Notes: generated by a model from the letters alone, not told the origin. Shown: positions 33,417 through 43,383, counted from the first letter of the stretch. The stretch: DNA of 64,000 nucleotides from Dyadobacter diqingensis (GCF_024220585.1 NZ_JAMXKF010000009.1:1-64000), one strand, 5' to 3'. Numbers and translations: made by a program.

Positions 33417-34244
33417 ATGTCACAAAAGCTCCCATTTCGTTTCGGTTCAGAAGTATACACCTGGTTTATGAGTAACAGCGGACAAACCCATCAGGGGCGT
33501 TTGGGACATATGATCGAGGTTATTTCCAAAGCAGGGTTTTCCGGAATTCAACCCATTTTTACCTGGATGGGTGATTTGATCGATCCGGGACTTCTTGAAG
33601 CAAAATTAAAAGAGCAGGGCATTGAACTGGCCGCACTGGCTCTTGCCCTTGACTGGAATGAACCCGAAGAAACGGAACGCGAAAGAGAAGTGGCTGACCA
33701 TGCGATCAGTGTCTTGCAAAGATTTCCCGGTGCGGTTTTAAATACGGTTCAGATACCGACCGGTCGTCATAACCTGGCCGAGCGTCAGCAAAACCTGATC
33801 AATATTGTGAACCGGGTTTCTGCCAGGGCGGCCGAAAAAGGCGTTCCGTGCAGTTACCATCCCAACTCTCCCCATTCATCCATTATCCGTACCGAGGAAG
33901 ATTACCGCGTTGTGCTGGAATCCCTGGACGCAAAGGTAACAGGCTGGACTCCCGATGTTGGACATATCATCAACGGCGGGATGGACCCGTTGGCAAAAAT
34001 GAAAGAATACCAGTCATTGATCAACCACGTACATTTCAAAGACTGGAACGGGAGCCCGGAATTTGCTTTGATGGGAAAAGGCAAGGTTGATCTTTTGGGC
34101 GTGACCCAATGGCTTAAAGATATTAATTACAATGGCTGGATCATTTGTGAAGACGAAGGTGAGGAAGCATTGGAAGACCCGGATTTTGTGACATTACATG
34201 ACGGAAAGTGGATTCAGGAAGAATTAATTCCTGGACTGCGATAG
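33417..34244 (+). CDS. IolE-like sugar isomerase/dehydratase (TIM barrel)
   Basis: A 275-residue xylose-isomerase-like barrel. CSYHPNSPHSSI, GWTPDVGHIINGG, NHVHFKDWNG and GWIICEDEGEEA place it closest to inosose dehydratase IolE, and the His, Asp and Glu of these blocks are the likely metal ligands. Members act on inositol-derived keto sugars or other keto-sugars. It follows the 3-epimerase gene with 129 bp between; that gap holds a REP-like palindrome. Confidence 0.78.
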   Translation: MSQKLPFRFGSEVYTWFMSNSGQTHQGRLGHMIEVISKAGFSGIQPIFTWMGDLIDPGLLEAKLKEQGIELAALALALDWNEPEETEREREVADHAISVLQRFPGAVLNTVQIPTGRHNLAERQQNLINIVNRVSARAAEKGVPCSYHPNSPHSSIIRTEEDYRVVLESLDAKVTGWTPDVGHIINGGMDPLAKMKEYQSLINHVHFKDWNGSPEFALMGKGKVDLLGVTQWLKDINYNGWIICEDEGEEALEDPDFVTLHDGKWIQEELIPGLR

Positions 34245-34398
34245 CGGTTGGCTATTTGCGGTTAGCTTGCAAAATTGCCGGCAAACCCAACAAGAAATAC
34301 ATCTGGATTTTCCAATTAGTGATTTTTAGTTGGAAGTAAAAATAGCGAAATCGAAACGGTAACAAGGCTAAAAGCCACAAACTAATAGCCAGAAGCTT
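34242..34398. repeat. TAGC-rich dispersed repeat pair filling the gap
   Basis: The gap has TAGCGGTTGGCTATTTGCGG at its left end and CTAATAGCCAGAAGCTT at its right end. The reverse complement of the latter, AAGCTTCTGGCTATTAG, matches the start of the gap at 37638 in 16 of 17 positions. It looks like a short non-autonomous repeat with inverted ends. Confidence 0.45.
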
Positions 34399-34404
34399 TA
34401 ACAA

Positions 34405-35223
34405 ATGCCAACAATAAAAACCAACGGAATACACCTGCATTATGAAGAGCGTGGTTCGGGAAGTTCTCCGGATGACACGCCTTTATTGCTGATTATGGGT
34501 ATAACGGCGCCGGGGTCGGTGTGGAACGTCCACCTGGCAGACTGGCAGTTTCATTTTAGATGTATCGTTGGAGACAACCGTGGCGTGGGGTTATCCGATA
34601 AACCTTCGGGCCCTTATTCCACCGAGCAGATGGCAGATGACTACGCCGGTTTACTGGATGTTATTCAGGTTGAAAAAGTGCGTGTAGTAGGCTGCTCCAT
34701 GGGCAGTACCATTGCGCAGCAGCTTGCAATCCGTCATCCGGATAAGGTACAGTCACTTGTGTTGATGTGTCCGTGGGCGCGCTGCGACAATTATGCCAAA
34801 GGGTTATTTCAGCATATTATGAATGCGAAGGCCCGGTTCAGACCGGAAGAATTCAGTTTGTATATTCAGCTGCTGATCTTTTCAAAATCAAGCTGGGATA
34901 ATGAAGAAAAACATACGGAGCTTGAAACAGGACGTAAGCAGGATGGGGCAAATCCATTTCCCCAGCCACTACACGGGTTGGAAGGACAGGCAGCGGCGTG
35001 TATTAATCACAACGCATTGGCAGATCTTGGGAAAATTGATAAGCCGACGCTGGTGATTGGCGGGAGGCAGGATATTTTCACACCGGTATGGATGGCTGAA
35101 GAGGTTGCCAACGGCATTCCGGAAGCTGAACTTTTCCTGTATGAAAATCTGGGGCATGCATTTCATTTTGAAAATACGGCTGATTTTAATCCAAGAGTCC
35201 GCGACTGGTTACTGAATAATTAG
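34405..35223 (+). CDS. Alpha/beta hydrolase of the sugar locus
   Basis: A 272-residue alpha/beta hydrolase without a signal peptide. The nucleophile elbow is VGCSMGS (Ser near residue 97), the acid is in IGGRQDIFTP and the His in NLGHAFHFE; DNRGVGLSDKP is the oxyanion-side loop. The fold is that of 3-oxoadipate enol-lactonase and haloperoxidase-type enzymes. A lactonase step after oxidation by the locus dehydrogenase is a reasonable but untested idea. Confidence 0.82.
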   Translation: MPTIKTNGIHLHYEERGSGSSPDDTPLLLIMGITAPGSVWNVHLADWQFHFRCIVGDNRGVGLSDKPSGPYSTEQMADDYAGLLDVIQVEKVRVVGCSMGSTIAQQLAIRHPDKVQSLVLMCPWARCDNYAKGLFQHIMNAKARFRPEEFSLYIQLLIFSKSSWDNEEKHTELETGRKQDGANPFPQPLHGLEGQAAACINHNALADLGKIDKPTLVIGGRQDIFTPVWMAEEVANGIPEAELFLYENLGHAFHFENTADFNPRVRDWLLNN

Positions 35224-35307
35224 AGTCATTTTAATATAAAACAGGTTAAATGAGATGCATTGCGCTCTTTTTTTTATTAGGATAATATTTTTAATTAATA
35301 AAAAGAA

Positions 35308-36399
35308 ATGAAGGACAGTGTTGCGATAAATCAGGACTGGATAGACCCGGGCTGGATAGACAAAGTATCCAATCATGCTCAAATTGGAGGCATCGAAACT
35401 TCGGTTCTTGACAACGGAGCGGGACGTGGAACGCGGATTGCATGGATAAACACGGGAGCTGGTCTGCGATTTAAAGTGGTGATCGACCGCGCGATGGATA
35501 TTGCCGATGCTTTTTATAATGAACACAGTTTGGCCTGGTTGAGTCATGGTGGCATTACGTATCCGCAGCCTTTTTCCGATCATGGGATCAACTGGCTGAA
35601 AACCTTCGGAGGTGGATTGCTTACCACCTGCGGATTGTCGCATGTCGGAGGTCCTGAATCCGACGAACATGGTGAGCGCGGTTTACATGGGCAAATCAGT
35701 AATATCCCCGCTGAAATTATTTCGATTATTCAGCCGGATCCCAGGAGAGGCAATCTGGAAATGAGTATTACCGGGATTATCCGGGAAACGAAACCTTTCG
35801 GGCCAAGTCTGGAATTAAAGCGGACGATTTCTGCAACGCTTGGAAAGGCTGGTATCCGTATTCATGACGAGGTGATTAACAGAGGAAATACGCCTGCGCC
35901 GCATATGCTGCTTTATCATTTCAACTTTGGCTGGCCGCTGGCCGACGAAGGTGCGGATATTGTCTGGAAGGGAAACTGGCATCCGAGAAACGGCGGGGAA
36001 AATGCAAAGATCTTTAAGGCGGGTAACAATTTTAAAAAATGCGCCGCACCGCTGGATGATCATCTGGGTGGTGGCGAAGAGGTTGTGCTGGTAGATATTG
36101 AAGCGGATATTTTCGGAAACAGTGTGTGCGGATTATCAAATCCTAAAATCGGGCTTGCAGCTTTCCTGAAATTTAAAAAAGAACAACTGCCCTGGTTTGC
36201 GAACTGGCAGCATTGGGGAAAGGGAGAATACGTGACAGGTCTGGAACCAAGCACACATCCGCTGACCGGTCAGGCCAAAGCCAGGGAAGATGGCTCGTTG
36301 ATATTTATCGAACCGGAACAAAGCAGGGTTTACGAGCTGGAACTGGACATATTACATGACGAGGAGACAATCAAGGAGTTTTTAATAGATTATAACTAA
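35308..36399 (+). CDS. DUF4432 aldose-1-epimerase-like protein
   Basis: A 363-residue protein of the galactose-mutarotase superfamily. KVVIDRAMDIADAFYNEHSLAW, THPLTGQAKAREDG, and HMLLYHFNFGWPLADEGADI match DUF4432, which has the mutarotase beta-sandwich and an active-site His/Glu pair. It probably converts anomers of a sugar or its keto form. It is cytoplasmic, with 22 bp to the next gene, so cotranscription is likely. Confidence 0.82.
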   Translation: MKDSVAINQDWIDPGWIDKVSNHAQIGGIETSVLDNGAGRGTRIAWINTGAGLRFKVVIDRAMDIADAFYNEHSLAWLSHGGITYPQPFSDHGINWLKTFGGGLLTTCGLSHVGGPESDEHGERGLHGQISNIPAEIISIIQPDPRRGNLEMSITGIIRETKPFGPSLELKRTISATLGKAGIRIHDEVINRGNTPAPHMLLYHFNFGWPLADEGADIVWKGNWHPRNGGENAKIFKAGNNFKKCAAPLDDHLGGGEEVVLVDIEADIFGNSVCGLSNPKIGLAAFLKFKKEQLPWFANWQHWGKGEYVTGLEPSTHPLTGQAKAREDGSLIFIEPEQSRVYELELDILHDEETIKEFLIDYN

Positions 36400-36421
36400 A
36401 CCAATTTTTCAATATCAAACA

Positions 36422-37639
36422 ATGGGACTTTCAAGTATAGCAGAAAAGGCATTAGAACAGGGAAAAGGAATATTGCGTTTGGCTCCGACATGGGTGCCGA
36501 GGTCATTTTGTGTGCCTGGCCGTAGAATAAAATTACATCCGGATGATTATTACGTTTTGGGAGGCGAACGAGGCGGGATTGATGAACGCTGGCTGTCGTC
36601 AACTACTCCGGCAGAGAACGGTCCGCTTACCGGCGAAAATGAAGGTTTGAGCCAGATCGTTTTTGAAGATGAGTCAGGTGTTCAAAAAGTGACATTGAGA
36701 GATGCAGTAAGTGAGCTGAAAGGTGAAATTATAGGGGATAGACTTTGGGATGAATATAAAAGCTGGCCGATGTATTCCAAGTTTTTTGATAACATGGGCC
36801 CATTGCCTCACCATATCCACCACAGAGATGAACACGCTGCGATGGTCGGTCAGAACGGAAAGCCGGAAGCATATTATTTCCCCCCACAACTCAATAACCA
36901 CGGCGGGGATTTTCCATACACATTTATTGGAATAGCTCCAGGTACTTCGAAAGAACAGATTAAGGAGTGTCTGATGAACTTCACCAAGGGTGATAATAAG
37001 ATTACCAACTACTCGCAGGCGTTTCGTCTGGAACCTGGAACAGGCTGGGATGTTCCTCCTGGCATGTTGCACGCGCCTGGCAGTTTGTGTACCTATGAAC
37101 CTCAAAAAGCATCTGATATTTTTGCGATGTATCAATCGCTTGTCAATGAGGCGGTTATTCCGGAAGAATTACTTTGGAAAGGAACGCCGAAAGACAGAGT
37201 CGGAGATTACGACCTGTTGATGGAAGTGATCGACTGGGATTTGAATGTAAATCCTAATTTGATGGAAAAGCACTTCATGCGCCCTAAACCAGTAAAAGAT
37301 GTTGAAGAGATGGCGGCAGAAGGATATAGTGAAAACTGGATTTGTTATAAAAACGAGGCTTACAGTGCCAAGGAGCTTACTGTTTTTCCAGGACAGACTG
37401 TTACCATCAAAGATGCGGCCGCATACGGACTTATCGTGATGCAGGGCCATGGCAAATTGGGTGAGTGGAATATTGAAACGCCTGCGTTGATCCGTTATGG
37501 ACAATTGACGAACGACGAATTCTTTGTAAGCGAAAAAGCTGCGCAGGAAGGTGTTGTGATCAGCAATCCGTCTGCGAATGACCCGATCGTGATGTTGAAA
37601 CACTTCGGTCCATTGAATCCGGATTTGATTATTGAATAA
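36422..37639 (+). CDS. Phosphomannose-isomerase-like cupin
   Basis: A 405-residue protein that looks like a class I mannose-6-phosphate isomerase. PHHIHHRDEHAAMVGQNGKP then EAYYF corresponds to the QVHPDDEYA...GKTEAWY zinc site, and WDVPPGMLHAPGS corresponds to the PAGTVHA loop. The phosphate-binding region is not clear, so it may act on a free sugar. A second cupin-like half follows from about residue 300. It lies 22 bp after the DUF4432 gene; both probably serve the same pathway. Confidence 0.72.
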   Translation: MGLSSIAEKALEQGKGILRLAPTWVPRSFCVPGRRIKLHPDDYYVLGGERGGIDERWLSSTTPAENGPLTGENEGLSQIVFEDESGVQKVTLRDAVSELKGEIIGDRLWDEYKSWPMYSKFFDNMGPLPHHIHHRDEHAAMVGQNGKPEAYYFPPQLNNHGGDFPYTFIGIAPGTSKEQIKECLMNFTKGDNKITNYSQAFRLEPGTGWDVPPGMLHAPGSLCTYEPQKASDIFAMYQSLVNEAVIPEELLWKGTPKDRVGDYDLLMEVIDWDLNVNPNLMEKHFMRPKPVKDVEEMAAEGYSENWICYKNEAYSAKELTVFPGQTVTIKDAAAYGLIVMQGHGKLGEWNIETPALIRYGQLTNDEFFVSEKAAQEGVVISNPSANDPIVMLKHFGPLNPDLIIE

Positions 37640-37770
37640 GCTTTTGGCTATTAGGAATTAGCTTTGAGGTATCAGACCAACTTGCTTATTGTCAGTCGTA
37701 AAGTTTAAAATATTTATTGTGTGTTTTTTGAATCAACTGTGAGCCAGTAGCTTACAGCTAATCGCTAAAA
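37638..37770. repeat. TAGC-rich dispersed repeat pair in the second gap
   Basis: It begins AAGCTTTTGGCTATTAGG and ends with GAGCCAGTAGCTTACAGCTA then ATCGCTAA. The right end, reversed, resembles the left end of the repeat at 34242. Both gaps are therefore bounded by inverted copies of related sequence. Confidence 0.45.
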
Positions 37771-37781
37771 TCTACTAAACC

Positions 37782-38816
37782 ATGCCAGAAAATAATTATC
37801 CCAAGCTCCACAATGCCACATGGCCCGGTATTGTCGGCAAAGGTTCTGATTCGGAACCTGTCATTTCTTTTGATACGATGCTTGAAAAAACTGCCGCTGC
37901 TGAGGTAAACGGCGTGAAATTCGATGGTATCGATATCGGCCTTTTTGACCCTCATATCGATTTGGATATGAGTGACGACGGTATAAAAAAATTGGTTGAT
38001 AAAGTTGGCGGACTTAATCTTGAAATAGGCAGTCTGGTAGCTCCGATCTGGGGTGGCCCGGCAATGGGTAGTAAAGATGAACGCGACGAGTTTGTAAAGC
38101 AGGTTGAAAAATCTGCCATTTTTGGTCAGAAGCTGAGAAAACTGGGTATTCGCCCCAATGGGATCATTCGTATCGATTCTGCAAGTAAGCCGGAAGCATG
38201 GGATCTTGATCCGGTAAACAATACCAAACTGATCGCTGAAACTTTCAGGAGGGCTTGTGACGTTGCCGCCGAGTATGGCGAAAAACTGGCTGCCGAAGGT
38301 GAGATCTGCTGGGGTGGTATGCACAGTTGGAAAACGATGATCGATACACTGGAAGCCGTGGATCGTCCGAATATTGGTTTTCAGGCTGATATGTCGCATA
38401 CTTTCCTTTATCTGCTGGGATATAACCGTCCGGAGGACCGTGTATTGCCTGTTGATTTTGAATGGAGCGACCGTGACGCACTGGAAGCAGGGTTGAAAAA
38501 AATGACAAGCGCTTTGCGTCCATGGACGATTGACTTTCATGTGGCGCAGAATGATGGTACGGTTCACGGAACGGGTTCACATGATAAAACAGGCCGTCAC
38601 TGTCTAGCGACAGACCCGAACGGAAAACTGGATATTACGCATGACGCCGGCTACTGGCTGCGCCATGAAAACGGCGAGCTTACAAAGGCTTTCCGTCATA
38701 TCTGCTGGGATGGATGTATGTTCCCGAATTCGGTGATGACGGACCAGAAAACCTGGAATGATATTCTCGCGGCATTGGTACGCGTGCGTCAGGCACATGG
38801 ATGGTACGAGGCCTGA
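37782..38816 (+). CDS. Sugar isomerase/epimerase-like TIM barrel
   Basis: A 344-residue TIM-barrel protein of the xylose-isomerase-like superfamily. Likely metal or substrate residues are in [22 protein letters not shown] and [12 protein letters not shown], and [10 protein letters not shown] gives further His residues. It is longer than the two other barrels of the locus and belongs to a different subgroup. The reaction is unknown. The gene lies between the cupin and the Gfo/Idh/MocA gene. Confidence 0.75.
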   Translation: MPENNYPKLHNATWPGIVGKGSDSEPVISFDTMLEKTAAAEVNGVKFDGIDIGLFDPHIDLDMSDDGIKKLVDKVGGLNLEIGSLVAPIWGGPAMGSKDERDEFVKQVEKSAIFGQKLRKLGIRPNGIIRIDSASKPEAWDLDPVNNTKLIAETFRRACDVAAEYGEKLAAEGEICWGGMHSWKTMIDTLEAVDRPNIGFQADMSHTFLYLLGYNRPEDRVLPVDFEWSDRDALEAGLKKMTSALRPWTIDFHVAQNDGTVHGTGSHDKTGRHCLATDPNGKLDITHDAGYWLRHENGELTKAFRHICWDGCMFPNSVMTDQKTWNDILAALVRVRQAHGWYEA

Positions 38817-38888
38817 AAAATGCCTGATCTGGTTTTGGGGCTGCGAAAGTATCGGAATAACATTTGAACCAATAACGTATTTAACATC

Positions 38889-40052
38889 ATGTCAAATAAG
38901 AAGGAAATAAGAATTGGACTGATCGGCACCGGATTAATGGGGCGTACGCATTCCAATGGATATAACAGGATTGATAACTTTTTCCCTGAACTGGAATACA
39001 GACCTGTGCTGAAAGCGGTTTGTTCGCGTAATGCACAAAAGGTTCAGGAGTTTGCAGATCAGTGGGGATACGAATCCGTAGAGACAGACTGGAAAGCTCT
39101 GATCGCGCGGGATGATATCGATGCTGTGGATATTTGTACGCCAAATGATACGCATGCTGAAATTGCGATTGCTGCGGCTGCGGCTGGTAAAATGATCTTG
39201 TGTGAAAAGCCATTGGCAAGAACTTTGGCAGAAGCACAGACGATGGTGGATGCTATTGAAAAGGCTGGGGTGAAAAACACTGTTTGGTATAACTATCGTC
39301 GTGTTCCTGCGGTTACGCTTGCCAAGCAAATCGTTGATTCGGGTAAATTGGGTCGGATTTTCCATTACCGCGCGAATTTCCTTCAGGACTGGACGATCAA
39401 TCCGGATGTGCCGCAGGGCGGTGCAGCTACATGGCGTCTGGACGCCGAGGCTGCCGGCTCTGGTGTAACGGGTGACTTGCTTGCGCATTGTATCGATACG
39501 GCTATGTGGATTAATGGCGGAATTAAAGATGTTTCAGCCGTTACCGAGACTTTTATAAAGGAACGTGTGCATCAGGCCAGCGGCCAGGTGCAGAAGGTTG
39601 GTATTGATGATGCCTGTATTTTTCATTGCCATTTTGACAATGGTTCGCTGGGACTTTTTGAGTCTACGCGTTATGCGCGTGGGCACAAGGCGCTTTATAC
39701 GTTTGAGATCAATGGCGAACATGCGTCGATCCGTTGGGATCTGCATGATTTGAACCGTCTAGAATTCTTTGACCATTCGGACGAATCGATCGTTCGGGGA
39801 TGGAGATCGATTCTGGTGACGGATGGTGATCAGCCTTATATGAAAAGATGGTGGATTCCTGGAACGAGCATTGGTTATGAGCATTCGTTCATACATCAGG
39901 TAGCGGATTTCTTTGAAAGTCTGCAAACCGGGAAGGATTGCAGTCCGACGTTCAAGGATGCTTTGGAAACGCAGAAGGTTTGCGAGGCTGTACTGGATTC
40001 GGCCGCTTCCAAGAGCTGGAAAGATACTGGCGTTGAATGGGCTGGGTCTTGA
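38889..40052 (+). CDS. Gfo/Idh/MocA-family oxidoreductase
   Basis: A 387-residue NAD(P)-dependent oxidoreductase. The N-terminal Rossmann fold has [17 protein letters not shown] at residues 8-24 and the signature CEKPLA near residue 100. The catalytic region has [12 protein letters not shown], with His and Asp residues as in inositol dehydrogenase. Members oxidise or reduce sugars and cyclitols at a secondary hydroxyl, including position 3 of glycosides. No signal peptide is present. It is the last enzyme gene before the transposase. Confidence 0.88.
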   Translation: MSNKKEIRIGLIGTGLMGRTHSNGYNRIDNFFPELEYRPVLKAVCSRNAQKVQEFADQWGYESVETDWKALIARDDIDAVDICTPNDTHAEIAIAAAAAGKMILCEKPLARTLAEAQTMVDAIEKAGVKNTVWYNYRRVPAVTLAKQIVDSGKLGRIFHYRANFLQDWTINPDVPQGGAATWRLDAEAAGSGVTGDLLAHCIDTAMWINGGIKDVSAVTETFIKERVHQASGQVQKVGIDDACIFHCHFDNGSLGLFESTRYARGHKALYTFEINGEHASIRWDLHDLNRLEFFDHSDESIVRGWRSILVTDGDQPYMKRWWIPGTSIGYEHSFIHQVADFFESLQTGKDCSPTFKDALETQKVCEAVLDSAASKSWKDTGVEWAGS

Positions 40053-40073
40053 TTTGAACTATTGAATTGAATA

Positions 40074-40175
40074 GAATAGGGCGGTGCCCAATTCTGAGGG
40101 ATTAACCCTTTCAGGGTAACGGTGCAAAACACACCCTGAAAGGGTTAATATTTTAGGATAGGGCAATGCCCTATC
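40074..40175. repeat. REP-like inverted doublet (BIME-like) upstream of the transposase
   Basis: Four palindromic blocks: GAATAGGGC-GGT-GCCCAATTC then CTGAGG (40074-40099); arms TTAACCCTTTCAGGGT (40102-40117) and ACCCTGAAAGGGTTAA (40133-40148); then GATAGGGCA-A-TGCCCTATC (40157-40175). The left and right halves are inverted copies, as in bacterial interspersed mosaic elements. Confidence 0.75.
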
Positions 40176-40270
40176 AATCAATCAATATCATTATCACACC
40201 GGGTATTGTGATATGATTAATACCCACCCAAAAAATTACCACACACTATAAGCCTCCGGGCACCAGAAAA

Positions 40271-40723
40271 ATGCCGCAATCATTATCAAAAATCTGTACA
40301 CACATCGTGTTCAGCACCAAATATCGTCAGCCTTTGATCGACGAAAAAATCGAAAATGAGCTCTATCGCTATCTGGGCGGAATATGTAAAAAGTTTGAAT
40401 GCCTGCCGATTAAGGTTGGAGGTTATGTTGATCACGTTCACATTCTTTGTGTTTTATCAAGAAAGATAACGGTGATGAAATTGCTGGAGGAAGTGAAAAA
40501 AACTTCTTCCAAATGGATCAAGACGAAAGGGAATGAATATGCCAATTTCTATTGGCAGGACGGTTATGGGATTTTTTCGGTCAATCCATATGAATTGAAT
40601 GTGGTAATTAAATACATAGAGAACCAGAAAATGCATCACGAAAACCGGACTTTTCAGGATGAATACCGAGGTTTTTTGAGAAAATATAATGTTGAATATG
40701 ATGAACGGTATGTTTGGGATTGA
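40271..40723 (+). mobile_element. REP-associated/IS200-type tyrosine transposase (Y1_Tnp)
   Basis: A 150-residue single-strand transposase. The metal-binding HUH motif is HVH at residues 55-57 in YVDHVHIL and the likely catalytic Tyr is Y115 in IKYIENQK; WQDGYGIFSVNP is a well conserved block. The size and absence of a TnpB partner fit RAYT or IS200-like enzymes. It is flanked by REP-like palindromes on both sides, which are the expected substrates. Hairpins at 40192-40225 and 40745-40766 border it more closely. The protein appears intact. It splits the sugar enzymes from the importer genes. Confidence 0.88.
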
Positions 40724-40744
40724 ATTCGTATCGGGCATTGTATT

Positions 40745-40766
40745 CGCGATCATGGTTGTGATCGCG
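40745..40766. repeat. Hairpin just downstream of the transposase gene
   Basis: CGCGATCA-TGGTTG-TGATCGCG, a perfect 8-bp stem, 21 bp after the transposase stop. It may be an end of the mobile element. Confidence 0.6.
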
Positions 40767-40777
40767 ACGTGGATAGT

Positions 40778-40822
40778 GAATAGGGCGGTGCCCTATTCTG
40801 AGGTATGGCGCCCTTTCAGGGC
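40778..40822. repeat. REP-like element downstream of the transposase
   Basis: GAATAGGGC-GGT-GCCCTATTC (perfect 9-bp stem) is followed by CTGAGG and then GCCCT-TTC-AGGGC and TTTTT. Over 26 bases it differs from the left copy at 40074 at one position only. The T tract could make it a terminator for the transposase transcript. It ends 15 bp before the ABC ATPase start. Confidence 0.78.
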
Positions 40823-40837
40823 TTTTTGTGTTTTGTT

Positions 40838-42331
40838 ATGGGTGATGTAATCCTTAATATAATCGGTCTTTCGAAGTCCTATGCCGGGATTAAGGCGTTG
40901 GACGATGTGCGGCTAACCTTGAAAAAGGGAGAAGTTCATGCATTGATGGGAGAGAATGGTGCCGGGAAATCCACCTTTATGAAGATATTGGTGGGGTTAG
41001 TAAAGCCTGATTCCGGAGAAATTGTTTTAGAAGGAAATCGTTTAGAAAAGAGCGATGTCAATGCAATTCTGAAAAAGGGAATTTCAATGATCCATCAGGA
41101 AATTCTGATCGTTCCGGAGCTTACGGTGGCACAAAATATTTTTCTGGGCAGAGAAAAAGAGATCACAGGATCGAGAACAGGCTGGCTTAATGATCAAAAT
41201 ATTGTAGCCAGGGCGACCTCCTTGTTACAAGAAATGGGTGTCGATATCCTCGCTGATGTGAAGATGAAATATCTCAGCGTCGCCCAGATGCAAATGGTAG
41301 AAATCGCCAAGGCGATTTCCAATGATGCCAGGGTGATCATTATGGATGAGCCCACATCTGCTATTTCGGACAAGGAAGTTGCCACCCTTTTCAGGATTAT
41401 CCGGGAACTTAAAAACAAAGGTGTCGCCATCATTTATATCTCACATAAGATGGACGAAATCTTTGAAATCGCTGATACGATTACTGTTTTACGTGATGGA
41501 AAGTATATTGCTACAAAAAACGCGTCTGAGCTTGATAACGCCAGTCTGATAGCCATGATGGTTGGCCGTGAAATCGATAAAATGTTTCCCGAACCAGTTG
41601 CTGAAAAAGGGAAAGCAGTACTTAGCGTCAAAAATCTAAGCAAGAAAGGCAAATTTTCTGACATCAGTTTCGAAGTACGTGCGGGGGAAATACTTGGTAT
41701 TTCAGGATTGATGGGAGCCGGACGAACCGAGATCGCCCAGGCTATTTACGGACTGGCACTGGCCGACAGTGGTACGGTAGAAATCAATGGTCAGGAAGTT
41801 TTTATAAAATCGGCGAGGGATGCTGTGAATGCAGGCATCGGTTATGTCAGTGAAGATCGTAAAGGTTTGGGTTTTATTCCGGAGTTATCGGTGAAGCACA
41901 ATGTTACACTGGCCAGTTTGCCCGAACATCGTCGTGGGATTTTTATAAGTGATGAAAGTGAAGACAAAGCGGTGAATAAAATCATTGCTGACCTTAAAAT
42001 TAAAACGTCTGGCGTTGGTCAGAAAGTAACACATCTAAGCGGCGGTAACCAGCAAAAAGTTGTGATCGCAAAGGTATTGTTATCATCTCCGAAAGTCATC
42101 ATTCTGGATGAGCCGACAAGGGGTGTTGACGTAGGTGCCAAATTCGAAATATACAAACTGATACATAACCTCACGGCCCAGGGTATTGCAGTGATCATGA
42201 TATCCTCAGAATTACCTGAAATTTTAGGGATGAGCGACCGGATTATGGTTTTGTCAAAAGGTAGACAGACGGCAATGCTTACCAGAAAGGAAGCAACTCA
42301 GGAGCTGGTCATGAAATATTCAGTCCAATAA
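40838..42331 (+). CDS. CUT2-family sugar ABC importer ATP-binding protein (RbsA-like)
   Basis: A 497-residue protein with two fused ABC domains, the mark of the ribose/inositol-type CUT2 importers. Domain 1 has Walker A GENGAGKST, Walker B VIIMDEPTSA and a weak signature (LSVAQMQMVE). Domain 2 has the degenerate Walker A GLMGAGRTE, the signature LSGGNQQKVVIAK and Walker B VIILDEPTRG. This asymmetry is normal for the family. ATG 40838 (MGDVILNIIG) is preferred to an in-frame ATG at 40805 that lies inside a REP element. It is followed by the permease and the binding protein. Confidence 0.9.
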   Translation: MGDVILNIIGLSKSYAGIKALDDVRLTLKKGEVHALMGENGAGKSTFMKILVGLVKPDSGEIVLEGNRLEKSDVNAILKKGISMIHQEILIVPELTVAQNIFLGREKEITGSRTGWLNDQNIVARATSLLQEMGVDILADVKMKYLSVAQMQMVEIAKAISNDARVIIMDEPTSAISDKEVATLFRIIRELKNKGVAIIYISHKMDEIFEIADTITVLRDGKYIATKNASELDNASLIAMMVGREIDKMFPEPVAEKGKAVLSVKNLSKKGKFSDISFEVRAGEILGISGLMGAGRTEIAQAIYGLALADSGTVEINGQEVFIKSARDAVNAGIGYVSEDRKGLGFIPELSVKHNVTLASLPEHRRGIFISDESEDKAVNKIIADLKIKTSGVGQKVTHLSGGNQQKVVIAKVLLSSPKVIILDEPTRGVDVGAKFEIYKLIHNLTAQGIAVIMISSELPEILGMSDRIMVLSKGRQTAMLTRKEATQELVMKYSVQ

Positions 42332-42369
42332 CACGAGAAGAAAACTATACATTTTCAAAAATATAAATA

Positions 42370-43323
42370 GTGGAAAACAGACTTGCAACAAAATTTCGGA
42401 GTGTTGGTCAATATGGCATTTTCCTGGCCTTTGCAATCATTTGCCTGGGTCTTGCTTTAAGTACACCCAAATTTTTTACGCTGTCCAACCTGATGATCAT
42501 CGGAACGCAGGTGTCGATCAATGCGTTGCTGGCTTTCGGCGTCACTTTTGTGATCATTACCGGAGGTATTGATCTTTCATTGGGATCTATGGTGGCGGTG
42601 ACCGGTGTTTTGGCTGCTACTTTTGCCCATCCTGATACTTATCCCGTGATCGTTCCGGTTTTTGCAGGTCTGGCAGGAGGACTTATTTTAGGCGCTTTTA
42701 ACGGAATGGTCATTACAAAAAGCAAGGTTCCTCCCTTCATCGTTACCCTGGGCACAATGACCATCGGGCGGGGACTGGCGCTTATTTTGAGCAAAGGCCG
42801 GCCAATATCCAATCTTTCAGATGCTTTCAATTTCATTGGGGGAGGTAATATGTTTGGTATTCCTTTTCCTATCATCATCCTGATACTCGCTTTTGCGGGC
42901 TGTTCGGTCATTTTGAACAAAACCATTTTAGGGCGTTACATGTATGCCGTGGGTGGCAATGAGCCTGCTGCACGGGCATCGGGTATCCGGGTTAATCATG
43001 TGAAAATGTGGGTTTACACAATCTGTGGGCTGCTTTCTGCGATGGGAGGGATTTTATTGACTTCAAGAATCACCACCGGACAACCTAATGCCGGAGCAGG
43101 ATTCGAACTGGATGCCATTGCAGCCGCGATTATTGGCGGAACCAGCACGTCGGGCGGAACGGGCACCATGACCGGGACTTTAATAGGCGCATTGCTGATT
43201 GGTGTCATTAGTAACAGTCTGGATTTACTGAACGTGACATCCTATTACCAGCAGGTGGTCATGGGCGCGATCATCATTGGAGCCGTGGTTTTGGATAGTA
43301 TGGGAAAAGAGAAAAGTGTATAG
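42370..43323 (+). CDS. CUT2-family sugar ABC importer permease (RbsC-like)
   Basis: A 317-residue membrane protein with about ten helices, starting at GTG 42370. Conserved blocks of RbsC-type permeases are seen: TFVIITGGIDLSLGSMVAV, PPFIVTLGTM, GRYMYAVGGNEPAARASGI (the EAA-like ATPase contact) and AAAIIGGTSTSGGTGTM. It forms the channel of the importer with the ATPase encoded 38 bp upstream. Confidence 0.92.
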   Translation: MENRLATKFRSVGQYGIFLAFAIICLGLALSTPKFFTLSNLMIIGTQVSINALLAFGVTFVIITGGIDLSLGSMVAVTGVLAATFAHPDTYPVIVPVFAGLAGGLILGAFNGMVITKSKVPPFIVTLGTMTIGRGLALILSKGRPISNLSDAFNFIGGGNMFGIPFPIIILILAFAGCSVILNKTILGRYMYAVGGNEPAARASGIRVNHVKMWVYTICGLLSAMGGILLTSRITTGQPNAGAGFELDAIAAAIIGGTSTSGGTGTMTGTLIGALLIGVISNSLDLLNVTSYYQQVVMGAIIIGAVVLDSMGKEKSV

Positions 43324-43383
43324 GAGATCCTGTGCCGAATTTACTTTTAAATTTAATGTGATATTGTTGAATATAAATCAATT

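Noticed and set aside
40805-40837. Upstream ATG extending the RbsA-like protein by 11 codons
   Set aside because: The extension is made by the REP palindrome (CCCTTTCAGGG) and is not part of the family N-terminus.
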